From Streptomyces canus (GTDB lineage Bacteria; Actinomycetota; Actinomycetes; Streptomycetales; Streptomycetaceae), in NCBI RefSeq assembly GCF_030815415.1, contig NZ_JAUSWW010000001.1, positions 5,332,001 through 5,396,000 of the forward strand: a stretch of 64,000 bases of DNA, read 5' to 3'. This document shows positions 17,003-26,892 of the stretch, piece by piece. Position 1 is the first letter of the stretch. The number at the start of each line of letters is the position of its first letter. Under the pieces are notes generated by a model, which saw only the letters and a program-made list of their open reading frames with translations, was not told the origin of the DNA and made no database searches. The position numbers and the translations under genes are program-made.

Positions 17003-17259
17003 ACCCGAGCGCAAGGCGACTGTCGCAGTGGCTGGGCGAGCCAATGCCCCTCCGCGAGGTGGCAGATCTCCTCGGGGTCGACGCAGCGAAGGCGTGCGGA
17101 CTGGTGAGGGCGGGTCGCTTCCCCTGCCGTGTCACGAAGGAGAAGGGGAAGTACGTAGTCCTTCCCGCCGATGTGTTGGTGGCCATGGGGCTGGATGATC
17201 CGATCGTGCGGATCGTCGACCTGCTGGCCGGAGCCGAGTTCGCGAGGAGATGGGACTGA
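16999..17259 (+). CDS. Small helix-turn-helix DNA-binding protein, excisionase-like
   Basis: An 86-residue protein. Residues 17-45 (LREVADLLGVDAAKACGLVRAGRFPC) match a MerR/excisionase-type helix-turn-helix, followed by the wing-like KGKYVVLPADVLVAMG. The GTG start overlaps the stop of the 239-residue gene. Small HTH proteins of this sort in integrative elements often direct excision or control transcription. No intact integrase remains here, so an excisionase would be orphaned. Confidence 0.65.
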   Translation: MNPSARRLSQWLGEPMPLREVADLLGVDAAKACGLVRAGRFPCRVTKEKGKYVVLPADVLVAMGLDDPIVRIVDLLAGAEFARRWD

Positions 17260-17774
17260 TGGCTGGCCGCCGCCGGGCCGAGTGCGACATCGGAGGGCAG
17301 GCCGCGCGAACGTCCCACCCTCCGGGGTGACGCGGGCATGGAACGGGTTGGTAGGGCGCATGTGGATGGTCGGTGCGCTGCTGATCCGTCGAGCGGCTCC
17401 GCGTCGGCGGCTTCGGCCGCACCATAACCCCCGATAGCGCGGATGGTGACGTCCAACAGGAACGTCTGTTGTCCTGGCCTTTGTCACAGTGCATCGCCGG
17501 CCGCCACCGTTCACCGTCGTACGTGCCCCCTCTGACCTGTTCCCCGAGTCCCCACGAACGCCCCCGGACGGTCGCGCGGTTGGGTAGCTCAGACAAAAGT
17601 CCAAGCCATACCTGGTGATACTGGGTGGCTCCGAACCGCCGGGAGCCGGATGGTTCTGCGGTTCTCTCTCCTCTACAGGGAGGGAACCGCCTGATCCGTT
17701 CCCCACTGCACCGAATCGGGGCCTACGAGAAGCGAAGTGGTGGTGCCGGCGCTGCCAGAGCACTGATCAGAAGG
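17260..17774. other. Gene-free stretch inside the island
   Basis: About 515 bases without a convincing gene on either strand: short open frames lack ribosome sites and the third-position GC bias seen elsewhere. Probably decayed element sequence. Confidence 0.5.
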
Positions 17775-18218
17775 AACTGATCAGCTCTCTGGATGACCAC
17801 GCCCGGGGCGTGCTCAACCGTGACGCCGACGGCGTGCACTGGCCCTACGGCCCGAACATCTACGTCCAGATGCGCGCGGACCTGTTGGACTGGGCGGACC
17901 GGCACGACCTCAAGAGGGGCAACACGGGGTGTTCGTCCGGACTCCACTGGCTCGGCAGGGGCCGCTGCGCCAAGAGGGAATGCCAAGGCAGGCCGGGGTT
18001 CTACGACCACACGACCACGTGGCTTTCGCGGACCACCGGCAGGCCCGCTCTGGTGTTCAACCAGCCGTACAGGCAGGTGGGCCCGGCCGAGGTTTGGGAT
18101 GACATCAGCGTCTCTCACGGCCGAGGTAGGGCCGGAGAGTTGGTACGGCGCAGGTACCAGCGGTGTCTACATCTGGAATGACGGCAACCGTTCCGTGGCT
18201 GTTCGGCCGCCCCGTTAA
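17775..18218 (+). pseudogene. Frameshifted hypothetical gene of the island
   Basis: One frame gives a coherent protein (residues such as DDHARGVLNRDADGVHWPYG, GLHWLGRGRCAKRECQGRPG and ALVFNQPYRQVGPAEVWDD), then loses sense near 18111-18120; the next frame resumes with SWYGAGTSGVYIWNDGN and ends at 18218. A single-base shift in that stretch would join them to a protein of roughly 140 residues. No start codon with a good ribosome site was found, so the 5' end is uncertain (GTG 17810 is one option). Family not identified. Confidence 0.55.
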
Positions 18219-18228
18219 CCGCGCATCG

Positions 18229-18287
18229 AAGGGTTCCACCTCGCGGTGGCCCCTTCGGAATCGTGCCGGTGAGGCACTGGCGGAGGA
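18229..18287. repeat. Third, degenerate attachment-like sequence
   Basis: Aligns with the 104-bp repeat: a hairpin-like CCACC..GGTGG, CCCTTCGG, ATCGTG, then 20 bases identical to the repeats ending in the tRNA acceptor stem (18268-18287). It stops exactly where the acceptor stem would continue and is followed immediately by integrase coding sequence. It looks like an older attachment-site scar. Confidence 0.7.
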
Positions 18288-18574
18288 GTGACTATCACTA
18301 CTGGAAGCGGCTGCTGGAAGAAGCGGGGGTTCGGAAGGCCCGGCTGCACGACGCCCGACACACGGCTGCCACTGTGCTCATGCTGCTCGGTGTCCCGGCC
18401 CGGGGCATTGATCAGATCATGGGGTGGGAGCCGGGCACCTCCGCAAGCATGAGGGCCCGGTACCTCCACGTGACGGACGCCATGCTGAAGGACGTGGCCC
18501 GGAAGATCGCCGATGCCATCTGGGGATCACTGGACACACCCACTGTGGACAAAAACCAGGACAACGAGGGCTGA
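18288..18574 (+). pseudogene. C-terminal stub of a tyrosine-recombinase integrase
   Basis: About 95 residues matching the end of a phage-type integrase: RLHDARHTAATVLMLLGV (catalytic H-x-x-R-H box), GIDQIMGWEP, and RYLHVTDAML with the nucleophile Tyr. The N-terminal and core-binding parts, including the first catalytic Arg, are gone; the coding sequence is joined directly to the decayed attachment sequence. Its end lies 14 bases from the right repeat, the usual position of int next to its site. It cannot be active alone. Confidence 0.85.
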
Positions 18575-18588
18575 GAACCGCCGAAGGG

Positions 18589-18692
18589 CCCCACCGCGAA
18601 CGGTGGGGCCCTTCGACATCGTGCCCGGTGAGGCACTGGCGGAGGATACGAGATTCGAACTCGTGAGGGGTTGCCCCCAACACGCTTTCCAA
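18589..18692. repeat. Right copy of the 104-bp direct repeat, overlapping intact tRNA-Ser
   Basis: Identical to 15118-15221. Here it runs into the complete tRNA-Ser gene, so the insertion kept the tRNA functional. The hairpin at 18589-18608 is probably the tRNA terminator (minus strand). Confidence 0.9.
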
Positions 18693-18724
18693 GCGTGCGC
18701 CCTAGGCCACTAGGCGAATCCTCC
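18637..18724 (-). tRNA. tRNA-Ser (GGA)
   Basis: The reverse strand folds as a class II tRNA: 7-bp acceptor stem 18718-18724 with 18641-18647, anticodon loop TTGGAAA (GGA), long variable arm, T loop TTCGAAT, and an encoded CCA end (18637-18639). It hosts the island: its 3' half is duplicated at 15118. Confidence 0.95.
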
Positions 18725-18795
18725 GCGGCAAACAATACAAGACGTTGAGGAGTGCTCGCGAACTCGTTCCCAGCCCCCGACATCGGGTACTGTTT

Positions 18796-18890
18796 GGGCA
18801 GCCCCTCACGTGGCGCTATCTGACTGAACTCCCCCAGGGCCGGAAGGCAGCAAGGGTAGGTTGGCTCTGGCGGGTGCGTGGGGGGCGCTT
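18796..18890 (+). ncRNA. ffs: Signal recognition particle RNA (4.5S type)
   Basis: Contains the conserved apical domain read as CAGGGCCGGAAGGCAGCAAGG (18835-18855) with the GGAA tetraloop and asymmetric AGCA-type bulge that bind Ffh. The ends pair: 18801-18810 (GCCCCTCACG) with 18877-18886 (CGTGGGGGGC, one wobble). It lies just upstream of dnaX, its usual place in Streptomyces. Exact 5' and 3' ends are approximate. Confidence 0.88.
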
Positions 18891-18958
18891 GCGTTTCCCG
18901 GCAAGGGTGGTCTCTTGCGTGGGGCTGGTTGTCAGTGGGCGCCTATAACCTCGTATGC

Positions 18959-21373
18959 GTGTCGTCTCTCGCGCTGTACCGCCGCTATCGCCCGGAGTCG
19001 TTCGCCGAGGTCATCGGGCAGGAGCATGTCACCGACCCGTTGCAGCAGGCGCTGCGGAACAACCGGGTCAATCACGCGTACCTGTTCAGCGGTCCGCGTG
19101 GCTGCGGCAAGACGACCAGCGCACGCATCCTGGCCCGCTGTCTCAACTGTGAGCAAGGTCCCACGCCGACCCCGTGCGGAGAGTGCCAGTCCTGCCAGGA
19201 CCTCGCGCGCAACGGCCCGGGTTCCATCGACGTCATCGAGATCGACGCCGCGTCCCACGGTGGTGTGGACGACGCCCGTGAGCTGCGCGAGAAGGCCTTC
19301 TTCGGACCCGCGAGCAGTCGGTACAAGATCTACATCATCGACGAGGCCCACATGGTCACGTCGGCCGGCTTCAACGCGCTGCTCAAGGTCGTCGAGGAAC
19401 CGCCGGAGCATCTGAAGTTCATCTTCGCGACCACCGAGCCCGAGAAGGTCATCGGGACCATCCGTTCGCGGACCCACCACTACCCCTTCCGGCTCGTGCC
19501 GCCCAGCACCCTTCGCGACTACCTCGGCGAGGTCTGCGGACAAGAGAACATCCCCGTCGAGGAGGGCGTGCTGCCGCTCGTCGTGCGGGCGGGGCAGGGC
19601 TCCGTGCGTGACTCCATGTCCGTCATGGACCAGCTGCTCGCGGGGGCCAAGGAGGAGGGTGTGACATATGCCATGGCCACCTCTCTCCTCGGTTACACCG
19701 ACGGCTCGCTCCTTGACTCCGTCGTCGAGGCCTTCGCCACCGGTGACGGCGCCGCCGCCTTCGAGGTCGTCGACCGGATCATCGAGGGCGGCAACGACCC
19801 GCGGCGCTTCGTCGCCGACCTGCTGGAGCGCCTGCGGGACCTGGTGATCCTCGCCGCCGTCCCGGACGCCACGGAGACCGGCCTCATCGACGCCCCAGCG
19901 GACGTGCTGGAGCGTATGCAGGCCCAGGCCGGCATCTTCGGCGCCGCCGAGCTCAGCCGCGCCGCCGACCTGGTCAACGCGGGCCTCACCGAGATGAGGG
20001 GCGCCAATTCCCCTCGCCTCCAGCTGGAGCTGATCTGCGCGCGCGTGCTGCTGCCGGCCGCTTATGGCGACGAGCGGTCCGTGATGGCCCGGCTCGACCG
20101 GTTGGAGCGTGGCGTGAACTTCTCCGGGGGCGGGAGTGCGCCCGCGATGGGGTACGTCCCCGGGTCCGAGGCGCACGGGGCAGTGGCTGCCGCACCGGTT
20201 CCGCCGGGGGGCGGTGTCGCGGCGGCCCGGGCGGCGGTACGGGCTTCGGGCCCGGTGACCGGACCTGCGCCGACCGGACCTGCGCCGACCGGACCTGCCC
20301 ACAGCGGACCCGCGGCGAACGGACCCGCGGCGGGGGGCGCCCCGGGCTTCGGCTCCGCACCCGGTCAGCCCGGTCAGTCCGCCCAGGACACCGCCCCGCC
20401 CCCGGCCCCGGCTTACGACGCCGCCTCCGCCCAAGCCGCGCCCGCGCCCACTGACCCGGCACCCGGCGACACCGGCATCGCTCAGCCCCAGGCCCCCCAG
20501 CCTCCCCAGGCACCCGCCACGCCCCCTCCCGCCCCCGCGGCCCCCACCGCCTCCACCCCCGGCGCCTGGCCCGCCGCGGCACCGGCGGGCGGCGGCCGAC
20601 GCCCGGGCGGCTGGCCCACGGCGACCCCCGCCGGAGGCGGCCGGCCCCCGGCTGCCCCGAGCCAATCCGCACCCACCACTCCCGCGCCGAGCCAGCCCGC
20701 ACCCGCCCAGCCCCAGCAGGCCGCCCCCGCTGCCTACGCACCTCCGGCCGGCGGCGTCGACCCCCGCATGCTCTGGCCGAACATCCTGGAGGCCGTCAAG
20801 AACCGCCGCCGCTTCACCTGGATCCTGCTCAGCCAGAACGCCCAGGTGGCCGGCTTCGACGGCACCACCCTCCAGATCGGCTTCGTCAACGTCGGAGCAC
20901 GCGACAACTTCGTGAGCAGCGGCAGCGAGGACGTCCTGAAGCAGGCGCTGGGCGAGCAGTTCAACGTCCAGTGGAAGATCGAGGCGGTCGTCGACCCCTC
21001 GGGCGGCTCGGCACCCCCGCAGACCGGCGGCGGTACGCCCGGCTTCAACGGCGGTGGTGGCGGTTACGGCACCCCAGGCGCCCCTGGGACGCCTGGACCC
21101 TCCGGCGGCTACGGCGGAGGCGGCGCCCCAGCCCCGGCACAGCGCCCGGCGACCTCTGCTGCCACCTCCACGACTCCCGCACAGTCCTCGGCGACACCGC
21201 CCCCGGCCGCTCCCGCCCCCCGGCCGCCCGCCCCGGAACCGCCCCCGGTCTCCCCCGAGGACGACATCCCCGAGGACGACGACCCCGACCTCAACGAATC
21301 GGCCCTCTCCGGCCGCGAACTGATCGTGCGGGAGCTGGGAGCGACGGTGGTGGAGGAGTTCACCAACGAATAG
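18959..21373 (+). CDS. dnaX: DNA polymerase III subunits gamma/tau
   Basis: An 804-residue clamp-loader ATPase. Walker A GPRGCGKT (Lys 51), zinc cysteines 64, 73, 76 and 79, Walker B DEAH in IIDEAHMVT, and SRC-type sensor region are present in the first 370 residues. A long Pro/Ala/Gly-rich linker (about 390-600) contains short TGPAP repeats, followed by the tau-type C-terminal domain starting DPRMLWPNILEAVKNRRR and an acidic tail. GTG 18959 gives the standard start SSLALYRRYRPESF. It loads the sliding clamp and bridges the replicase. The SRP RNA gene immediately precedes it. Confidence 0.97.
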   Translation: MSSLALYRRYRPESFAEVIGQEHVTDPLQQALRNNRVNHAYLFSGPRGCGKTTSARILARCLNCEQGPTPTPCGECQSCQDLARNGPGSIDVIEIDAASHGGVDDARELREKAFFGPASSRYKIYIIDEAHMVTSAGFNALLKVVEEPPEHLKFIFATTEPEKVIGTIRSRTHHYPFRLVPPSTLRDYLGEVCGQENIPVEEGVLPLVVRAGQGSVRDSMSVMDQLLAGAKEEGVTYAMATSLLGYTDGSLLDSVVEAFATGDGAAAFEVVDRIIEGGNDPRRFVADLLERLRDLVILAAVPDATETGLIDAPADVLERMQAQAGIFGAAELSRAADLVNAGLTEMRGANSPRLQLELICARVLLPAAYGDERSVMARLDRLERGVNFSGGGSAPAMGYVPGSEAHGAVAAAPVPPGGGVAAARAAVRASGPVTGPAPTGPAPTGPAHSGPAANGPAAGGAPGFGSAPGQPGQSAQDTAPPPAPAYDAASAQAAPAPTDPAPGDTGIAQPQAPQPPQAPATPPPAPAAPTASTPGAWPAAAPAGGGRRPGGWPTATPAGGGRPPAAPSQSAPTTPAPSQPAPAQPQQAAPAAYAPPAGGVDPRMLWPNILEAVKNRRRFTWILLSQNAQVAGFDGTTLQIGFVNVGARDNFVSSGSEDVLKQALGEQFNVQWKIEAVVDPSGGSAPPQTGGGTPGFNGGGGGYGTPGAPGTPGPSGGYGGGGAPAPAQRPATSAATSTTPAQSSATPPPAAPAPRPPAPEPPPVSPEDDIPEDDDPDLNESALSGRELIVRELGATVVEEFTNE

Positions 21374-21521
21374 GGGCTCCTAGACGAGGCGGGACCCCTG
21401 TCGGGAGCCCTGCCGGAACTCTGTCGGGACGCCTGTTTCGGAGAAACCCACAAACCCCGTTCCCCCGCCCCTTCAGCAACCCGCACAATTTCCCGGGCCC
21501 CGAGCCGGTTACGCTGACCCC

Positions 21522-22775
<1,254 letters not shown>

Positions 22776-22824
22776 CCGGCACCATCGGAACAGCCGGAAA
22801 AACCGGCAGACCGGATGAACCCGA

Positions 22825-22858
22825 CAGGCCCCGAATCCGTCTCAGGATTCGGGGCCTG
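22825..22858 (+). terminator. Terminator after purD
   Basis: 14-bp perfect stem (22825-22838 with 22845-22858) with a 6-base loop, GC-rich, no T-run. Confidence 0.85.
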
Positions 22859-23170
22859 ACGTATGCCCGGCCCCGCCGCCGGCCTTGTCACCAGCCGGGA
22901 ACCGCACGCCGGACGGGGGCTGAACTTGGGTCAAGAACCAAGGCCTGATCTTCGCTGTCCGTCATCCACCTTTCCCCAAAGCCATTCCATCGAGTGACCG
23001 ATCCCTTTTCCTGGTGACGTGGACAGGGGCCCCAACTAGGGTGCGGCGCAAGCGTTCCGGCACTTGGCCCACCGGCATTGCGATGTCAGTGGGGGGTGCC
23101 ACAGTGGGGGAGTGAGCAACACCAGGACAGGCAAACAGCCAGGACAGCACGGAGGGGGTGACACCCGGTC
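22859..23170. other. Intergenic region before the M48-like gene
   Basis: About 310 bases without a supported gene. It must hold the promoter of the next gene. Nothing else was recognised. Confidence 0.5.
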
Positions 23171-25033
23171 GTGACCGGTATGGGTGGAGAAGCGGGCGCA
23201 CAAGCCGCGCGCTCCTGGGCGCTCGCCGTGCTGCGCATCCGCAGCCGGGCGCTCGCCGTCGCGCTGCTGCCGGCGGCCGTCGCCGTCGTGCTGTACGCGG
23301 GAGGCTCCACCGGCCGCCTCGTCGGCCCGGGCTGGCATGCCGCCCGCTGGGTCGTCACGCCGTTCGCCGTGCTCGTCCTGCTGGCCGCCGCCGGCATCGC
23401 CCTGGTCGTCGCCCGTGCCCGCCCCGCCATGAGCCCGACGGTCCCGATCGCCGAGGAGTCGGCGCCGGACCTGTACCGCATGGTGCGCGACCTGGCCGAC
23501 CGTCTCGATGTGCCGGCCCCCTCCGCGATAGCGCTCACCCCGGACTGCGACAGCTGGCTGGAGGACCGCACCCACCCGTCCCACGGCCCGCCGAAGCACG
23601 AGGACCGCGACGAGCTCACGGGCGCCCGTGGCTCGCGGCGCACGACAGCGGCGCCCGTCCTGGTCATCGGCTCCCCGTTCCTGTGGTGGATGCGGGTCGG
23701 TGAGCTCCGCGCGGTCCTCGCCCCGGTCGTCGCCGGTACGGGCCCCTCGGCCCACCCGGACATAGCCGCGGCCCGCCGTTTCGTCCGCGGCCTGGACGCC
23801 GCGGTGGCCGTGGCCTCGACGACCGACCGCTGCCGGATGATCCGCGTGGTGTGCGCCGGCGTCGGCTGGGTGGCCCGACTGCTGCTGCGCAGCTGCCGGG
23901 AGCACGCGTCCAAGATGGAGCGAGGGGTCGCCGCCGCGGCGGCCGAGCGCGCCCAGGGCGTGGACTACGGCCTGCGGATCGTCGCCCAGGAGCAGGTGGG
24001 CCTGGCCTACGCCGGCTGGGACCGCCTCCTGACCCGCGTGGCGCTGCCCGCCTGGCGGATGGGCCGCTGGCCGTCCCGCCTGGACGCGGGAGTGGTGGCG
24101 GCACTCACGGAACTCTCCCGCCGGGACCGCCTGGCCGAGGGCTTCGCCTCCCGTCTGGGTGAGCGCCCCGCCTGTGACCTCCTGGAAGAACCCGGCACGA
24201 TCGACGAGGCCACCTCCCTCCTGGCCGCCCGCCTCTTCCACGGCGGCCCGGCGGAGTCCGGTCCCGACTGGTCCCCGGTCGGCTGGCAGGAGTATCCGGA
24301 AGAGGTCGTCGACCGCAAGTGGCGCCTCGACGCGGCCCGCCTCCACCGAGTCCTGGACGCACAGGGAGTACGCCGGACCCCCGAGACCAGGGGCCCGGAG
24401 ACGGACGGCCCGACGTTGTCCAGGGTCCTGGACTACCTCGCGACGCCGACGCCCGACGGTGCGAAGCAGCACACAGAGTCCGGACCGGAGTCCGTACCCC
24501 TGGTGACAGCCGAACCCGCAGCCGCCGACGGCGACCCCGCCCCACAGGAGCCACCCGCACCCGACGACGTAACTGTCATGGGTGGCGCGGACGGGCACAC
24601 ACTCGCCGATGGCGAAGGCGAGGCCGATGCGGAGGCCGACGAACAGGAAAGCGAACGCACCGCCACCCTCGCCGCAGGCCTCACCGCCGAACTGGCCCGC
24701 GAGGAAGCCACCGCACCCACCCCCCAGGGCCCCGACACCACCCTCTGGGACGACGGCGCGCTTCCCCTCTTCCCGCCCCAACCGCCTCGCACGTCCCGCG
24801 AACTCCTCACCGACCACGTCACGGCCATGGTCTGCTGCGCCGCGATGGACACCGCGGGCGCCACCCCCGGCCTCGACTGGCTCGACGGCCCGACCCTCCT
24901 CATCAACGGCGACCGCGCGGCCGACCTCAGCCCGGTGGTCCTCAGCCTGATCGTGGACGGCGACCCGGTCCCCCTGCGCACCTGGCTGCTGGAGTCCGGC
25001 ATACGTGCGGAGAAGCCGGTCCGCCTCGTCTGA
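23171..25033 (+). CDS. Membrane protein resembling an M48 peptidase without the zinc motif
   Basis: A 620-residue protein with two N-terminal membrane helices (about 25-48 and 60-80), then a region with the layout of M48 peptidases: RMVRDLADRLDVPAPSAIAL, APVLVIGSPFLWWMRVGELRAVLAPVVAGT. In active M48 enzymes the last block reads LRAVLAHELGH, giving HExxH; here the His and Glu are replaced (APVVAGT). The C-terminal third (from about 400) is acidic and low in complexity, with a final domain PGLDWLDGPTLLINGDRAADLS. It starts at GTG 23171 (ATG 23180 also possible). It is placed between purD and the dimethylformamidase-like gene. Likely a non-catalytic relative; function unknown. Confidence 0.6.
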   Translation: MTGMGGEAGAQAARSWALAVLRIRSRALAVALLPAAVAVVLYAGGSTGRLVGPGWHAARWVVTPFAVLVLLAAAGIALVVARARPAMSPTVPIAEESAPDLYRMVRDLADRLDVPAPSAIALTPDCDSWLEDRTHPSHGPPKHEDRDELTGARGSRRTTAAPVLVIGSPFLWWMRVGELRAVLAPVVAGTGPSAHPDIAAARRFVRGLDAAVAVASTTDRCRMIRVVCAGVGWVARLLLRSCREHASKMERGVAAAAAERAQGVDYGLRIVAQEQVGLAYAGWDRLLTRVALPAWRMGRWPSRLDAGVVAALTELSRRDRLAEGFASRLGERPACDLLEEPGTIDEATSLLAARLFHGGPAESGPDWSPVGWQEYPEEVVDRKWRLDAARLHRVLDAQGVRRTPETRGPETDGPTLSRVLDYLATPTPDGAKQHTESGPESVPLVTAEPAAADGDPAPQEPPAPDDVTVMGGADGHTLADGEGEADAEADEQESERTATLAAGLTAELAREEATAPTPQGPDTTLWDDGALPLFPPQPPRTSRELLTDHVTAMVCCAAMDTAGATPGLDWLDGPTLLINGDRAADLSPVVLSLIVDGDPVPLRTWLLESGIRAEKPVRLV

Positions 25034-25248
25034 GCGAGACCGGCCGACCGGGCCACCGCACAACTCCCTTACCGGAAGACCTCGTTCCGCTTTCGGCCAA
25101 TTCGCAACGAATAGTGACCGCGTGCGTGCGTAATGTGATGTGCTGGGACCGATCGGGCGTATGGCAAGGGCTTGCGACATAGGACGGGCGTCAGAAGTAC
25201 GAACGGACGACCGCATTCGCACACGGGGCGCGAGGGAGGGGAGCAGCC

Positions 25249-26754
25249 ATGGGGTCGGAGCAGATCCGCCGCTGGGAGTCGGGAGCGCTGGCGCACGCGG
25301 TGACGGACCCCTTCGGCCAGGGCCCCGTGCCCTGGCTCCGCGGCGACGAGACGTACTTCGACGGCACCGGCCAGGTGGTCCCCTGGTACGTGGACGGATC
25401 CCCGCAGCCGGCCCCCGCCGGCGCCCGGACCGACGGCGCTCGCATTCCGGCCCCCCGCACCGCCGGCGGCCCCCGTGCCGCGGACGACGTGCGCCGCCAG
25501 ATCAAGGGCTTCACCTCGGCCGGCGCGGTCGCCCCTGGCGAGGCCATCGACTTCCACATCACGGTCGACCCGCCCCAGGAGTTCGGCGTCGACGTGTACC
25601 GCATCGGTCACTACGGCGGTGACGGCGCCGCCAAGATCACCACCAGCCCCCGTCTCTCGGGCATCGTTCAGCCCCCGCCGCTCACCGCGGACCGCACGGT
25701 CTCCTGCCACCACTGGTGGCTGAGCTGGCGCCTGCAGATCCCCTCCTTCTGGAGCGTCGGGGCGTACGTGGCCGTCCTGACCACCGCCGACGGCTACCGC
25801 TCCCACGTGCCGTTCACCGTCCGCCACGACCACCCGGCGGACCTGCTGCTCCTCCTGCCGGACGTCACCTGGCAGGCGTACAACCTCTACCCGGAGGACG
25901 GCCGCACGGGCGCCAGCCTCTACCACGCCTGGGACGAGGAGGGCGGTCTGCTGGGCGAGTCCGACGCCGCCACGACCGTCTCCTTCGACCGCCCGTACGC
26001 CGGGGCGGGCCTCCCCCTGCACGTGGGCCACGCCTACGACTTCATCCGCTTCGCCGAGCGCTACGGCTACGACCTGGCCTACGCCGACGCCCGCGACCTG
26101 CACTCCGGCCGCGTCGACCCCACGCGCTACCGGGGCCTGGTCTTCCCGGGCCACGACGAGTACTGGTCGGCGAACATGCGCCGCACCGTGGAGCGCGCCC
26201 GAGACCACGGCACATCGCTGGTCTTCCTCTCCGCCAACACCATGTACTGGCAGGTGGAGTTGGGCCCGTCCCCGTCCGGTGCCCCCGACCGCCTCCTGAC
26301 CTGCCGCAAGCGCAGGGGCCCGGGCCGGCCGGTGCTGTGGCGCGAGGTCGACCGCCCCGAGCAGCAGGTGGTCGGCATCCAGTACGCGGGCCGGGTCCCC
26401 GACCCCCACCCGCTGATCGTGCGCAATGCCGACCACTGGCTCTGGGAGGCCACCGGCGCCCACGAGGGCGACGAGATCCAGGGACTGGTCGCGGGCGAGG
26501 CCGACCGCTACTTCCCGCGCACCCCGCTCCCCGAGCACGACGACCGCATCCTGCTCGCCCACTCCCCGTACGCCGACACCGAGGGCGCTCTCCGCCACCA
26601 GGAGACCTCCCTCTACCGCGCCCCCTCGGGCGCCCTGGTCTTCGCGTCCGGCACCTTCGCGTGGTCCCCGTCCCTGGACCGCCCCGGACATGTGGACCCC
26701 CGAGTCCAGCGCGCCACCGCCAATCTGCTGGACCACATCTGCAAGCGCGACTGA
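25249..26754 (+). CDS. N,N-dimethylformamidase beta-subunit-like protein
   Basis: A 501-residue protein. The central and C-terminal parts match the family annotated from the large subunit of dimethylformamidase: DVYRIGHYGGDGA, LLLLLPDVTWQAYNLYPEDGRTGASLYHAW, GLVFPGHDEYWSANMRRTVERARDHGTSLVFLSANTMYWQV, and a terminal FASGTFAWSPSLD. No signal peptide. Whether it has amidase activity is unknown; no small subunit is adjacent and most homologues are uncharacterised. GGGAGGGGAGCAGCC precedes ATG 25249. It stands alone on the plus strand ahead of purC. Confidence 0.75.
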   Translation: MGSEQIRRWESGALAHAVTDPFGQGPVPWLRGDETYFDGTGQVVPWYVDGSPQPAPAGARTDGARIPAPRTAGGPRAADDVRRQIKGFTSAGAVAPGEAIDFHITVDPPQEFGVDVYRIGHYGGDGAAKITTSPRLSGIVQPPPLTADRTVSCHHWWLSWRLQIPSFWSVGAYVAVLTTADGYRSHVPFTVRHDHPADLLLLLPDVTWQAYNLYPEDGRTGASLYHAWDEEGGLLGESDAATTVSFDRPYAGAGLPLHVGHAYDFIRFAERYGYDLAYADARDLHSGRVDPTRYRGLVFPGHDEYWSANMRRTVERARDHGTSLVFLSANTMYWQVELGPSPSGAPDRLLTCRKRRGPGRPVLWREVDRPEQQVVGIQYAGRVPDPHPLIVRNADHWLWEATGAHEGDEIQGLVAGEADRYFPRTPLPEHDDRILLAHSPYADTEGALRHQETSLYRAPSGALVFASGTFAWSPSLDRPGHVDPRVQRATANLLDHICKRD

Positions 26755-26784
26755 CCCCGTACGCCACAGCCACCGACCCCCTGT

Positions 26785-26810
26785 CCCTGGCCAGGGTCCC
26801 GATACGGGAC
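26785..26810. promoter_or_regulatory. Two adjoining palindromes upstream of purC
   Basis: CCCTGGCCAGGG (26785-26796) abuts GTCCCGATACGGGAC (26796-26810); both are perfect inverted repeats. They lie about 85 bases before the purC start and may be an operator or a small terminator for the preceding gene. No regulator can be named. Confidence 0.35.
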
Positions 26811-26892
26811 AATCGAGTGGCCCGCCCGTCTCCCACCACCACCCTGTTCGAGCCCTGCGGGCGCCCCTTTTGTTCAACCACGGGGAGGAACC

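Noticed and set aside
17583..17593. GGGTAGCTCAG, resembling a tRNA D arm
   Set aside because: No anticodon, T arm or acceptor pairing around it.
15090..18740. Insertion sequence or transposon as origin of the island
   Set aside because: No transposase and no terminal inverted repeats; the tRNA-derived direct repeats and integrase stub indicate site-specific integration.
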